Shown here: piece after piece, positions 18,226 to 26,864 of the stretch
Layout of the letters: each line of letters opens with the position of its first letter
How positions within the stretch are numbered: position 1 is the stretch's first letter
Assembly: GCA_002388665.1 (NCBI GenBank)
Contig: DGMY01000042.1
Span: 961 to 64,960 of the forward strand
DNA length: 64,000 nt
From: Opitutia bacterium UBA4506
GTDB lineage: Bacteria; Verrucomicrobiota; Verrucomicrobiia; Opitutales; Puniceicoccaceae
Direction: 5' to 3'
The notes under the pieces: generated by a model
The model's database searches: none
Seen by the model: only the letters and a program-made list of their open reading frames with translations
What the model was told of the DNA's origin: nothing
Program-made: the position numbers and the translations under genes

Positions 18226-20823
18226 ATGCACGCGAATTGTGAACAATACGACCCTGCCTCGATCGAACCGTTCTGGCAGGACTTCTGGGAACGCAACGGA
18301 ACTTTCCGCGCCTCCGATCCGGACGAGCGGCCCCGATTCTACGGACTCGATATGTTCCCTTACCCGTCCGGAGCCGGTCTCCACATCGGGCACCCCGAGG
18401 GATACACCGCCACCGATATCGTGTGCCGGTTCAAGAAGGCGCGCGGCTTCAACGTGCTCCACCCAATGGGATGGGACGCTTTCGGCCTGCCCGCCGAACA
18501 GTATGCGATCAAGACTGGAACGCATCCGGCCCAAACGACGAAGGCCAATATCGAAAACTTCCGCAAGCAGATCAAACAGATCGGTTTTGCCATCGACTGG
18601 ACCCGCGAGATCAATACGACGGATCCCGACTACTACCGCTGGACTCAGTGGATCTTCCTCCAACTCTACCGGCTCGGTCTCGTCTACGTAGATGAGAAAC
18701 CCGTGTGGTGGTGCCCTGAGTTGCGGTCCGTCCTCGCCAATGAAGAGGTCATCCAAGGACGCTCCGAGGTGGGCAATCACCCGGTCGAGCGCCGCAACCT
18801 GCGCCAGGTAGTTCTCAAGATTACCGACTACGCGGACCGCCTCATCGAGGGGCTGAACGATCTCGACTGGCCCGAATCCACGAAGCGCCAGCAACAGGCG
18901 TGGATCGGGCGCTCTGAAGGAGCTGAGGTCAAATTCACCATCGACACGAAGGCAAAACCAGAGGTCACGGTCTTCACCACGCGCCCCGACACTCTCTTCG
19001 GAGCGACCTACCTCGTCCTCGCACCCGAGCACCCTCTCGTCGATTCCATCACCGATCCATCCCGCATGGCCGACGTGGAGGCCTACCGCGAAAAGGCCCG
19101 TGCCAAGAGCGATCTCGATCGCACGGATCTCGCCAAGGAGAAGACCGGAATTTTCACCGGGGCCCACGCGATCAATCCGGTAAACCAAGCCCGGATTCCC
19201 GTGTGGATCGCGGACTACGTCCTCGCCAGCTACGGCACCGGGGCGATCATGGCGGTCCCCGCGCACGACGAACGGGACTACGAGTTTGCCAAGGAATTCC
19301 AACTGCCCATCCAACGGGTCATTGAACCGGGCCAATCCAAGGGCAATGGCCACACTCCCGAACTCCCATTCGGGGGCGATGGTTCATTGGTTCATTCCGG
19401 CGATTTCTCCGGTCTCTCGACCGCAGAGGCCCGCAAAAAGATTACCGATCACCTCTCGCAGCAAGACGCTGGAAAGGCGTCGGTCAACTATCGCCTGCGG
19501 GACTGGATTTTCTCCCGCCAGCGCTACTGGGGCGAACCGATGCCCATGCTCTGGGTCAACCAAGAGGCGTGGGAAAAGGCTTCGGCGAATCGCGAGACGC
19601 CGGTCGGTCGCGCCCTCCCTCAAGGGCCGGTAACCAGTAGGATCGACGACGAGGTTCGCTACGCACTGCCAATTCCTCCCGAACAACTCCCGCTCACCCT
19701 TCCTGAGGTCGAGACGTTCCAGCCCGCCGGTACCGGCGAAAGCCCGCTGGCCACGATCCCCGAGTGGTTGAACGTGTGGTTCAACACCGAAACCGGAGAG
19801 ACGCTTTCCCAATCGGAAGAACGCCCTGCTGGCGACGAATGGGTCGCCGCACGCCGCGAGACCAATACGATGCCGCAGTGGGCAGGTTCATGCTGGTACC
19901 ACCTGCGCTATATGGACCCAGACAACAAGGAGGCGCTGGTCGACCCGGAGAAGGAAAAGTATTGGCAAAGCCCCGACCTCTACATCGGAGGTTCCGAGCA
20001 CGCCGTCCTTCACCTGCTCTACGCCCGCTTCTGGCACAAGGTCCTCCACGATGTAGGAGCGGTGAGCTCCGATGAGCCGTATCGCAAACTTTTCCACCAG
20101 GGCATCATTCTCGGCGACGACGGCGAGAAGATGTCAAAGAGCCGTGGCAATGTCATCAATCCCGATGTGGTAATTGATGCCTACGGCGCCGATTCCCTGC
20201 GACTGTTCGAGATGTTCCTCGGACCACTCGAGGACATGAAGCCTTGGAACCCATCGGGGATCGAGGGAGTCCATCGCTTCCTCAAGAAGGTCTGGCGCGC
20301 TTTCATCGGCCAGGACGGCAAGACTTCCCCGAAAATCATCACCGGGGGGGAGGAAGCCAAAGACCTGCAAAAGGCTCTCCATCAAACCATCCACAAGGTG
20401 ACAGAAGACATCGAGGGACTTCGCCTGAATACGGCGATTTCGCAGATGATGATTTTCATCAACCAGGTGACGAAGGCGGAAGCAGTTCAGCGCAGCACGG
20501 CCATGGCCTTCCTCCAACTCTTGGCTCCGTTCGCTCCTCACATGTCCGAAGAGATTTGGGCCCGTCTCGGCGGGGAACCCGGTATCGCCAACGCACCTTG
20601 GCCCGAAGCCGACCTATCCCTGCTGACCAGCGACTCCGTCAAGTATGTCGTCCAGGTCAATGGCAAGGTCCGCGGAGAGCTCAACACGGCCAAAGATACG
20701 GGCAAGGATGAGGTACTCGCCGCGGCAAAGGAGATTGAGAAGGTAGCCTCCTTCCTAGAAGGAAAGACCATCCGCAAAGAGATTTTCGTCCCTGGAAAGA
20801 TTGTGAATTTCGTGGCGAATTGA
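18226..20823 (+). CDS. leuS: Leucyl-tRNA synthetase
   Basis: 865 residues, the usual size of bacterial LeuRS. The class I signature HIGH is at residues 53-56 and KMSKS at 635-639. The CP1 editing insertion is present between them, with the threonine-rich TTRPDTLFGATYLVLAPEHP block. The C-terminal domain ends with the typical VNGKVRGEL segment. It charges tRNA-Leu and hydrolyses mischarged products. An array of tandem repeats begins just after the stop codon and may serve as its transcription end. Confidence 0.97.
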   Translation: MHANCEQYDPASIEPFWQDFWERNGTFRASDPDERPRFYGLDMFPYPSGAGLHIGHPEGYTATDIVCRFKKARGFNVLHPMGWDAFGLPAEQYAIKTGTHPAQTTKANIENFRKQIKQIGFAIDWTREINTTDPDYYRWTQWIFLQLYRLGLVYVDEKPVWWCPELRSVLANEEVIQGRSEVGNHPVERRNLRQVVLKITDYADRLIEGLNDLDWPESTKRQQQAWIGRSEGAEVKFTIDTKAKPEVTVFTTRPDTLFGATYLVLAPEHPLVDSITDPSRMADVEAYREKARAKSDLDRTDLAKEKTGIFTGAHAINPVNQARIPVWIADYVLASYGTGAIMAVPAHDERDYEFAKEFQLPIQRVIEPGQSKGNGHTPELPFGGDGSLVHSGDFSGLSTAEARKKITDHLSQQDAGKASVNYRLRDWIFSRQRYWGEPMPMLWVNQEAWEKASANRETPVGRALPQGPVTSRIDDEVRYALPIPPEQLPLTLPEVETFQPAGTGESPLATIPEWLNVWFNTETGETLSQSEERPAGDEWVAARRETNTMPQWAGSCWYHLRYMDPDNKEALVDPEKEKYWQSPDLYIGGSEHAVLHLLYARFWHKVLHDVGAVSSDEPYRKLFHQGIILGDDGEKMSKSRGNVINPDVVIDAYGADSLRLFEMFLGPLEDMKPWNPSGIEGVHRFLKKVWRAFIGQDGKTSPKIITGGEEAKDLQKALHQTIHKVTEDIEGLRLNTAISQMMIFINQVTKAEAVQRSTAMAFLQLLAPFAPHMSEEIWARLGGEPGIANAPWPEADLSLLTSDSVKYVVQVNGKVRGELNTAKDTGKDEVLAAAKEIEKVASFLEGKTIRKEIFVPGKIVNFVAN

Positions 20824-20825
20824 TC

Positions 20826-21753
20826 CCCCTCTGTGGGTGGGTTGCTTTAGCGCCCACCACGAACAGCCAGGAGAAAGCCTACTCGCGCAATGCCCCCCAG
20901 GGCCTATCGCAAGCGTAACCTAAACAACCGCGGGCAAGGCTGAAGCCATGCCCCACTTGAGACCCGCCACTTATGACTCCCCCCCCCCTGTGGGTGGGTT
21001 GCTTTAGCGCCCACCACGAAACGCACGGAGAAAGCCTACTCGCGCAATGCCCCCCCCCCCAAGGCCCTATCGCAAGCGTACCCTAATCAGCCGCGGGCAA
21101 GGCTGAAGCCATGCCCCACTTGTTACCTACCACTTATGACTTCCCCTCTGTGGGTGGGTTGCTTTAGCGCCCACCACGAACAGCCCGGATGAAGCCTACT
21201 CGCGCAATGCCCCCCCCGAGGGCCATATCGCAAGCGTACCCGAAACAGACGCGGGCTAGGCTGAAGCCATGCCCCACTTGCTACCTACCACTTATGACTT
21301 CCCCTCTGTGGGTGGGTTGCTTTAGCGCCCACCACGAAACGCACGGAGAAAGCCTACTCGCGCAATGCCCCCCAAGGCCCTATCGGTAGCGTACCCTAAA
21401 CAGCCGCGGGCAAGGCTGAAGCCATGCCCCACTTGAGACCCGCCACTTATGACTTCCCCCCTGTGGGTGGGTTGCGTTAGCCCCCACCACGAAACGCACG
21501 GAGAAAGCCTACTCGCGCAATGCCCCCCCAAGGCCCTATCGCAAGCGTACCCTAATCAGCCGCGGGCAAGGCCGAAGCCATGCCCCACTTGCTACCCGCC
21601 ACTTATGACCTCCCCCCTCTGTGGGTGGGTTGCTTTAGCACCCACCACGAACCGCCAGGAGAAAGCCTACTCGCGCAATGCCCCCCAAGGCCCTATCGCA
21701 AGCGTACCCTAATCAGCCGCGGGCAAGACTGAAGCCATGCCCCACTTGAGACC
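20826..21753. repeat. Six tandem copies of a 157-bp palindrome-containing unit
   Basis: Anchoring on CTGTGGGTGG, copies start near 20831, 20988, 21148, 21306, 21461 and 21619 (spacing 155-160 bp). Each unit carries a hairpin with a GGTGGG/CCCACC stem around TTGCTTTAGCG. Each also has a second imperfect palindrome, GGGCAAGGC-TGAA-GCCATGCCC, and a C-homopolymer of variable length. Short frames repeat with the unit but change length between copies, so coding is unlikely. The array fills most of the gap between leuS and tatA. Confidence 0.9.
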
Positions 21754-21798
21754 ACAAACTCAAAACCTTCCTACCTTCAAACCTTCCAACTCGAAACA

Positions 21799-21810
21799 CC
21801 AGCATGCTGG
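21799..21810. repeat. Perfect 12-bp palindrome in the repeat-rich gap
   Basis: CCAGCATGCTGG is fully self-complementary. It lies between the tandem array and the tatA stop, in a stretch (21754-21894) without a gene. A half-copy of the GAGGCGGGAC hairpin element seen at 1.7 and 10.4 kb follows at about 21883. Confidence 0.5.
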
Positions 21811-21894
21811 CACACCGGAGTCGTTGAAAGACCCGCCCACCCGCAGGTGCTCGCAAAAGGACCGAGATTCCCGAGTCTACGCCAGAGGCGGGAC

Positions 21895-22221
21895 TTAGGC
21901 TTTCTTCTCGGAATCGGAAGACTCTTCGTCGGGATTCGACTGAACCACCGGAACGGGCTCACTCGTGGGACTCACTTCGGAGCGAGGTGTCGGAACGACC
22001 AGATTCGGAGTCTCCTTTTTTGGCTTTTTCTCAGCCGGCTCTTCATTCATCGCGTTCTTGAAATCTTCCTCCACATCGGAGGTCGCCTTCTTGAATTCGC
22101 GAAGGGACTTACCCATTGAACGGGAGAGCTCCGGCAGGCGCTTTGCACCGAAAAGCAACAGTACGATGAGGAGAATCAAAAAGATCTCCATGGCCCCCAG
22201 ATTTTGAATAAAACCGAACAT
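21895..22221 (-). CDS. tatA: Twin-arginine translocase subunit TatA/TatB-type
   Basis: About 108 residues from the ATG at 22221; an in-frame codon at 22263 would add 14 residues of no known role. The N-terminus is one hydrophobic helix (EIFLILLIVLLLFGAKRLPE) with the invariant FG turn, followed by the amphipathic helix LSRSMGKSLREFKK. The tail (about 55-108) is acidic and Pro/Ser-rich, probably disordered. TatA forms the channel for folded proteins carrying RR signal peptides. TatB cannot be fully excluded, but the short hinge and length fit TatA/E. No tatC is in the window. Confidence 0.85.
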   Translation of the reverse strand: MFGFIQNLGAMEIFLILLIVLLLFGAKRLPELSRSMGKSLREFKKATSDVEEDFKNAMNEEPAEKKPKKETPNLVVPTPRSEVSPTSEPVPVVQSNPDEESSDSEKKA

Positions 22222-22365
22222 AAGAGAAACAAGATGCCTCAACTCTCCTGGAAAGTAAAACAAAACCCATGATTCTCTTCTGCTTTCGTCAATCTCGCAA
22301 AATCAAGCGAATCGAATGAGCATTGGCTTTGACAAGGATGAGATCTAACCCAACCGTCAACTTCG

Positions 22366-22635
22366 ATGCAGGCAACGGTCGAAATATCCCTCTATCCCCT
22401 CTCAGAAGACTACGAGTCGGTCGTCCTGACCTTTCTCGATGATTTGGAAAACGAGGAGGCCATCACTTTCACCACAAATGGGATGAGCACCCAAATTTTC
22501 GGTGAGGCCCAAGATATTTTTGCCGCGGTCGGTCGCCAGTTTGAAAAGATCCAAGCGACAGGAAAAGCCGTACTGGTCTTGAAAGCGGGTCCCGGTCAGC
22601 TTCGCTACGAGGGTCGCCACAGTAAAAAGCTCTAG
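22366..22635 (+). CDS. YkoF / MTH1187-like small thiamine-binding-family protein
   Basis: 89 residues, a single ferredoxin-like domain. The opening VEISLYPLSEDYESVV and the central FTTNGMSTQIFGE segment match the pattern of the YkoF/MTH1187 (thiamine or HMP-binding) superfamily. Members bind thiamine precursors or have unknown ligands, so the ligand here is not known. It is divergent from tatA and lies 46 bp upstream of the first PilT-type gene. A TTGACA at 22329 could be a -35 box, but no good -10 follows. Confidence 0.65.
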   Translation: MQATVEISLYPLSEDYESVVLTFLDDLENEEAITFTTNGMSTQIFGEAQDIFAAVGRQFEKIQATGKAVLVLKAGPGQLRYEGRHSKKL

Positions 22636-22681
22636 TCGCAATCCCGCCTTTTAACCCACCCAATTTCATCCATTCCTACCT

Positions 22682-24046
22682 ATGAGGAAAGATCTCCACT
22701 GGTTTCTTCATCAATGTTCCGAGGAAAATATACTCACCCCCGAACAGATTCATGGCGCCCTTCACGGGATCAATGCCGAAACCAGCCTCGAGGAGCTTTC
22801 CTCCATGCTGGAAAACTCCGGCTGGATCGAGGATTCGGATTTTCTAAAGCGGGCAGTCCGGAATGCTGCCGAACGAGCGGCGGGCGAGGAGGAGCCACCT
22901 GCTCTGCCCAGTACCGACTCCAATGTCTTTCACGACGCCGCCCCTGACTTCGCCGCTTGGGCCAAGCTGGACGATGAGGGCTTGCGGGAGGCCATGACCG
23001 GTTGGATCGAAGCATGCCTCAACGAGGGTGCCAGCGATCTCCACGTCACTTCCCACTCCCGGCCCCGGGTCCGGATTCATCGCCAGATGCATATGCTCTC
23101 CGAAGAGCAGCTCGACCCAGAGCTCGCAGAGCGCATGAACCTCGTTCTCCTCACTCCCGAACAACGGGAAGAGTTTAAGGAGAAGTGGGACCTCGACTAC
23201 GCTCTCCATCTGCGCGAGACGGAGTCCGGTTTCCAGCTACGTCTGCGGGTGAATGTAATGCGTCACGAATACGGAATCTCCGCTGTGTACCATATGCCGC
23301 GGCCCGAGGTCGCGACTCTCGAGGAGCTTGGCTTCCCCAATGCCCAGCGCATCCGGGAGCTCCTTTCCTACCACAATGGGATGATTCTGATCGCCGGTCC
23401 AGTGGGCTGCGGAAAGACCACCACCCTGGCCAGTCTCGTGAACGAGTTGAACGAGCAACGGCAGGACCACATCATTACGATTGAGGATCCGATTGAGGTC
23501 ATTCAACGGTCCAAGGAATCCATCGTGTCCCAGCGTCAGGTGGGCGATCATGTCGAGTCCTTCGAACAGGCCCTCGTCTCCTCCCTCCGGGAAGACCCCG
23601 ATATCATCGTCGTTGGGGAAATGCGCGATCTCGAAACCATCGAGATGGCCGTGACCGCCGCCGAAACCGGGCACTTGGTCATCGGTACGCTTCACACGCG
23701 CGACTCGGCCACGACGCTGAACCGCTTGATCGATGTCTTCCCTCCGATCCAGCAAAAGCAGATCCGCACGATGGTGTCGGACTCGCTTCGCGGTGTCATC
23801 TGTCAGCGTTTGATCCCTTCCACGGACGGAGGTGTGGTCCTCGCAACCGAGTTCATGGTCAACACCCCCGCCACCGCAAACATCATGAGGGAGGGCAAGG
23901 AAACCGGTCTGGCCAGTGCGATGCAAACGGGCCGCAAGCAAGGGATGCGCACGATGGACGAATCCATCGTCGAGCTCTACAATTCGGGCCAGATCACTCA
24001 CGAAACCGCCCTTCTGCATATTAAGGACAAGAACCTCCTCGCCTAA
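22682..24046 (+). CDS. PilT/PilU-type secretion ATPase with N-terminal extension
   Basis: 454 residues: an extra N-terminal region of about 90-100 residues, the PAS-like N-domain, then the RecA-like motor. Walker A is GPVGCGKTTT with K245, where Cys replaces the usual Ser. The Asp box reads TIEDPIEV, Walker B DPDIIVVGEMRD, and the His box GTLHTRDSATTLNRLIDVFP. The C-terminal NIMREGKETGLASAMQTG corresponds to the PilT AIRNLIRE region. These hexameric ATPases retract type IV pili. It pairs with the paralogue 30 bp downstream, as PilT and PilU do elsewhere. No other pilus genes are nearby. Confidence 0.85.
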   Translation: MRKDLHWFLHQCSEENILTPEQIHGALHGINAETSLEELSSMLENSGWIEDSDFLKRAVRNAAERAAGEEEPPALPSTDSNVFHDAAPDFAAWAKLDDEGLREAMTGWIEACLNEGASDLHVTSHSRPRVRIHRQMHMLSEEQLDPELAERMNLVLLTPEQREEFKEKWDLDYALHLRETESGFQLRLRVNVMRHEYGISAVYHMPRPEVATLEELGFPNAQRIRELLSYHNGMILIAGPVGCGKTTTLASLVNELNEQRQDHIITIEDPIEVIQRSKESIVSQRQVGDHVESFEQALVSSLREDPDIIVVGEMRDLETIEMAVTAAETGHLVIGTLHTRDSATTLNRLIDVFPPIQQKQIRTMVSDSLRGVICQRLIPSTDGGVVLATEFMVNTPATANIMREGKETGLASAMQTGRKQGMRTMDESIVELYNSGQITHETALLHIKDKNLLA

Positions 24047-24075
24047 ACCGCTTCTACGATCACCGACTGCTACCC

Positions 24076-25122
24076 ATGGCTGAAATCGATACACTTCTCG
24101 AAGAAACCCTCGCCAACGGAGGATCCGACCTTCACCTATCCGTCGGCGCACCGCCAAAGATCCGCGTCAGCGGCCGCATCCAGGAACTTGACTACGAGCC
24201 GTTCACGCTGGAGTTGATGGAGGGGCTGCTCAAGGAGTTCATCCATCCTCATCGTTGGGAACAATTTCTCGCGGGAAAGGATGTCGATATCGCCTACGAG
24301 ATTCCGGGGAAAGCACGATTCCGGACGAATCTCTTTCGAAACCACTGGGGCCCGGCCACGGTGTTACGTCAGATCCCGACGGATATCCAATCGATTGACA
24401 CGTTGGGTTTGCCTCAGACACTCAAGACCCTCGCATCGGAGCGCAGCGGTTTGATCCTCGTGACCGGACCGACCGGTAGCGGTAAATCCACTACGCTGGC
24501 CGCCACCCTGAACCACATTAACGAGAACTTCTGCAAGGAGATCATCACTCTAGAGGATCCGGTGGAGTTCACTCACACGGACAAGAACAGCACGTTCATC
24601 CACCGCGAGGTCACTGAGCACACCCACTCGTACTCGTCGGGTTTGCGGAGCGCGATGCGTGCGGACCCCGATGTGATTCTCATTGGTGAGTTGCGCGACT
24701 GTGAAACCATGCGGTTGGCCCTCACTTGTGCCACGATGGGGATGCTGGTCTTCGCAACCGTTCACACAAATAGTGCGGCAAAGACGATCGACCGGATCAT
24801 CGACGCGTTTCCCGCTGAGGAACAGGACCAGATCCGCATTCTTCTCGCGGAATCGCTTCGCGGGGTGGTATCCCAAATCCTCTGCCGCAAAAAGGAAGGT
24901 GGCCGTGTCCCGGCGTTTGAGATTCTCACTTACCACCAGTCATTGCCGAACTCGATCCGCCAGAACTCCCTTTCCTCGATCAAGAACTTGATCGATCAGA
25001 ACCGTGATCAGGGAATGATCTCCCTCGATGCCTCGATTCGCAAGCTGCTCAATGACGGCGTAATTGACCAGGATGAGGCCTACATGAAGGCCAACGATAA
25101 GTCGGCCTTTCGACCGACGTAA
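24076..25122 (+). CDS. pilT: PilT-type pilus retraction ATPase
   Basis: 348 residues, the usual length of PilT. Walker A is GPTGSGKSTT with K137, the Asp box is TLEDPVEF, Walker B DPDVILIGELRD and the His box ATVHTNSAAKTIDRIIDAFP. The C-terminal NSIRQNSLSSIKNLI segment takes the place of AIRNLIRE. PilT drives pilus retraction, twitching and DNA uptake. It is the second gene of a pair with the related ATPase at 22682. Which of the two is functionally PilT or PilU cannot be told from the sequence alone; this one has the standard length and a canonical Walker A. Confidence 0.88.
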   Translation: MAEIDTLLEETLANGGSDLHLSVGAPPKIRVSGRIQELDYEPFTLELMEGLLKEFIHPHRWEQFLAGKDVDIAYEIPGKARFRTNLFRNHWGPATVLRQIPTDIQSIDTLGLPQTLKTLASERSGLILVTGPTGSGKSTTLAATLNHINENFCKEIITLEDPVEFTHTDKNSTFIHREVTEHTHSYSSGLRSAMRADPDVILIGELRDCETMRLALTCATMGMLVFATVHTNSAAKTIDRIIDAFPAEEQDQIRILLAESLRGVVSQILCRKKEGGRVPAFEILTYHQSLPNSIRQNSLSSIKNLIDQNRDQGMISLDASIRKLLNDGVIDQDEAYMKANDKSAFRPT

Positions 25123-25152
25123 GGAGCTGGGAACTACGGGGAAAGTCCCCTC

Positions 25153-25986
25153 CTACAGAGCGATCGACAATACTGCGTACCCGAGAGGTCCGGTAAAGAG
25201 GAGGCTGTCCACTAGGTCCAGTCCACCGCCAATTCCCGGAATGCGGTTGCCGCTGTCTTTCACTTTCGCGATCCGCTTGAGGGCGGAACCGAGCAGGTCG
25301 GAGACAATGGCTACGGCTCCCAATAGAGCGCCGAGGAACAGACAAAGGATGAAGGAGAGCCCCTCTGGAGCGAGGGATCCAAAGATCAACGGCAGGATAC
25401 AGGCGACTACCATCGACGTTGCCACTCCTCCGATCGCGCCTTCGATGGTCTTCTTCGGGCTGTATGCGGGTGCCATGGGGTGACGCCCGATACGGCTGCC
25501 GATCAACAGGGCTCCCACATCCGAAAATTTGGCCACAGCGACGACCCACACCGCAAGAAACAAGCCTTGCGCCGGCTCTACTCCGGGAAGGGTCGATAGC
25601 AATGCAAAGAATGCCAAGCAGGCCGGAACCAGGAGGAACCCGGTCAAGGTGGGGAACAGGCGGCGGGCCAGTTGGTGGACCGGTGTTTGCAACATCACTA
25701 CTGTCACCAAGATGGGGAGAAAGATGCCGAGAGCCGCTGGATAGGCCGCCCCGTGAACTCCGCAGAGCGAGAACACCGCTACCACGATGACAAAGAGGCT
25801 CCCGATGATTACCCCCTCCATCGTCCGAGGCTCACCGCCGGTCCGCGCGAGCAGGCCGTAGGTCTCGAACTGGGCAAGGGCAGAGAGAATCAGGATCAGA
25901 GCCAATCCACCGTAAACCCGGAAGATCAGAAGCATCCCTATTATGATGGCCCATAAGACAATTGTGGTGATGGTGCGCTGTTTCAC
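25153..25986 (-). CDS. cdsA: Phosphatidate cytidylyltransferase
   Basis: 277 residues with about eight membrane segments. The CDP-alcohol family signature is at the C-terminus: RIAKVKDSGNRIPGIGGGLD followed by LVDS. It converts phosphatidic acid and CTP to CDP-diacylglycerol for phospholipid synthesis. It lies 32 bp downstream of uppS on the same strand, the common bacterial order uppS-cdsA. In many genomes dxr and rseP follow; here the convergent pilT gene lies there instead. Confidence 0.93.
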   Translation of the reverse strand: MKQRTITTIVLWAIIIGMLLIFRVYGGLALILILSALAQFETYGLLARTGGEPRTMEGVIIGSLFVIVVAVFSLCGVHGAAYPAALGIFLPILVTVVMLQTPVHQLARRLFPTLTGFLLVPACLAFFALLSTLPGVEPAQGLFLAVWVVAVAKFSDVGALLIGSRIGRHPMAPAYSPKKTIEGAIGGVATSMVVACILPLIFGSLAPEGLSFILCLFLGALLGAVAIVSDLLGSALKRIAKVKDSGNRIPGIGGGLDLVDSLLFTGPLGYAVLSIAL

Positions 25987-26018
25987 AATGAATCGTGTTC
26001 GAAGGTTATCGAGTAGAA

Positions 26019-26759
26019 CTACACTTCAACCGGTGAGGTGGAAACCCGCCCAAATCGGCGCTCGCGGCGCGAGTAGGATTCCAGTGCTTCGTTGAAATGG
26101 TTGATCGTAAATTCAGGCCAGGGAATGTCGCAGAAGTAGAGTTCCGCGTAGGCTCCCTGCAAGAGAAGAAAATTACTCACCCGCCACTCCCCTGAGGTGC
26201 GGATAATGAGGTCGGGGTCGGGCATGTCGCCGGTGTAGAGGTAAGGGCGATACTCTTCCCAGGTCGCTGGTGGTTCCGAGAGCGATCCGTCGGCCAGGTC
26301 CTGAGCGATGCGCCGGGTTGCGTCCAGGACTTCCGTCCGCGATCCATAATTCAACGCCAGTGTGAGGACGTGATCCTCGAACTCACTCGTCTCCCGCTGA
26401 ACGCGATCCAACTCCTGTCGAACGTCCTCGGGCAATTCCTCACGGCCTCCGATGATTTCCAGGCGGATACGATTGCGAACAAGCAGGCGGGATTCCCTCT
26501 TCAGAAACTGTTTTAAGAGATCCATCAGGGCGTCCACTTCCTCTTTCGGTCGCTGCCAATTTTCGACGCTAAAAGCAAAAAGCGTAAGATAACGGACCGG
26601 GGAAGTGCTGAGCGCCTCCAAGAGATTCCTGACATTTTTTACTCCCTTGCGGTGGCCCTCAATCCGAGGGAGAAGACGCTTACGCGCCCACCGTCCATTG
26701 CCATCCATGATGATCGCGACGTGGCGGGGAGTGTTTGACTGGACCGAATCAGTTGACAT
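26019..26759 (-). CDS. uppS: Undecaprenyl diphosphate synthase
   Basis: 246 residues, normal for the cis-prenyltransferase family. HVAIIMDGNGRWARKR holds the catalytic Asp and phosphate-binding Arg residues. The conserved LTLFAFSVENWQRPKEEVDA and the C-terminal PDLIIRTSGEWRVSNFLL blocks are present. It elongates farnesyl diphosphate to the C55 lipid carrier used for peptidoglycan and O-antigen. It is upstream of cdsA in a probable operon. Confidence 0.96.
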   Translation of the reverse strand: MSTDSVQSNTPRHVAIIMDGNGRWARKRLLPRIEGHRKGVKNVRNLLEALSTSPVRYLTLFAFSVENWQRPKEEVDALMDLLKQFLKRESRLLVRNRIRLEIIGGREELPEDVRQELDRVQRETSEFEDHVLTLALNYGSRTEVLDATRRIAQDLADGSLSEPPATWEEYRPYLYTGDMPDPDLIIRTSGEWRVSNFLLLQGAYAELYFCDIPWPEFTINHFNEALESYSRRERRFGRVSTSPVEV

Positions 26760-26864
26760 CGAAGTAAGCGATCATGACAGACCTCATTCCAACTTGTCAC
26801 CACGGAATCGAGTAAATCCACAATTCAGCTGACTCACTCTTTTCCAATACTCCCGCCAATCGAG

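Noticed and set aside
18211..19353. Long minus-strand frame opposite leuS
   Set aside because: Antisense to the catalytic and editing domains of leuS, without recognisable domains.
21189..21712. Small proteins encoded inside the tandem units
   Set aside because: Frames repeat only because the DNA repeats, differ in length between copies, and show no protein-level selection pattern.
20826..21753. CRISPR array
   Set aside because: The whole unit repeats, including what would be spacers; units are 157 bp and no cas genes are near.
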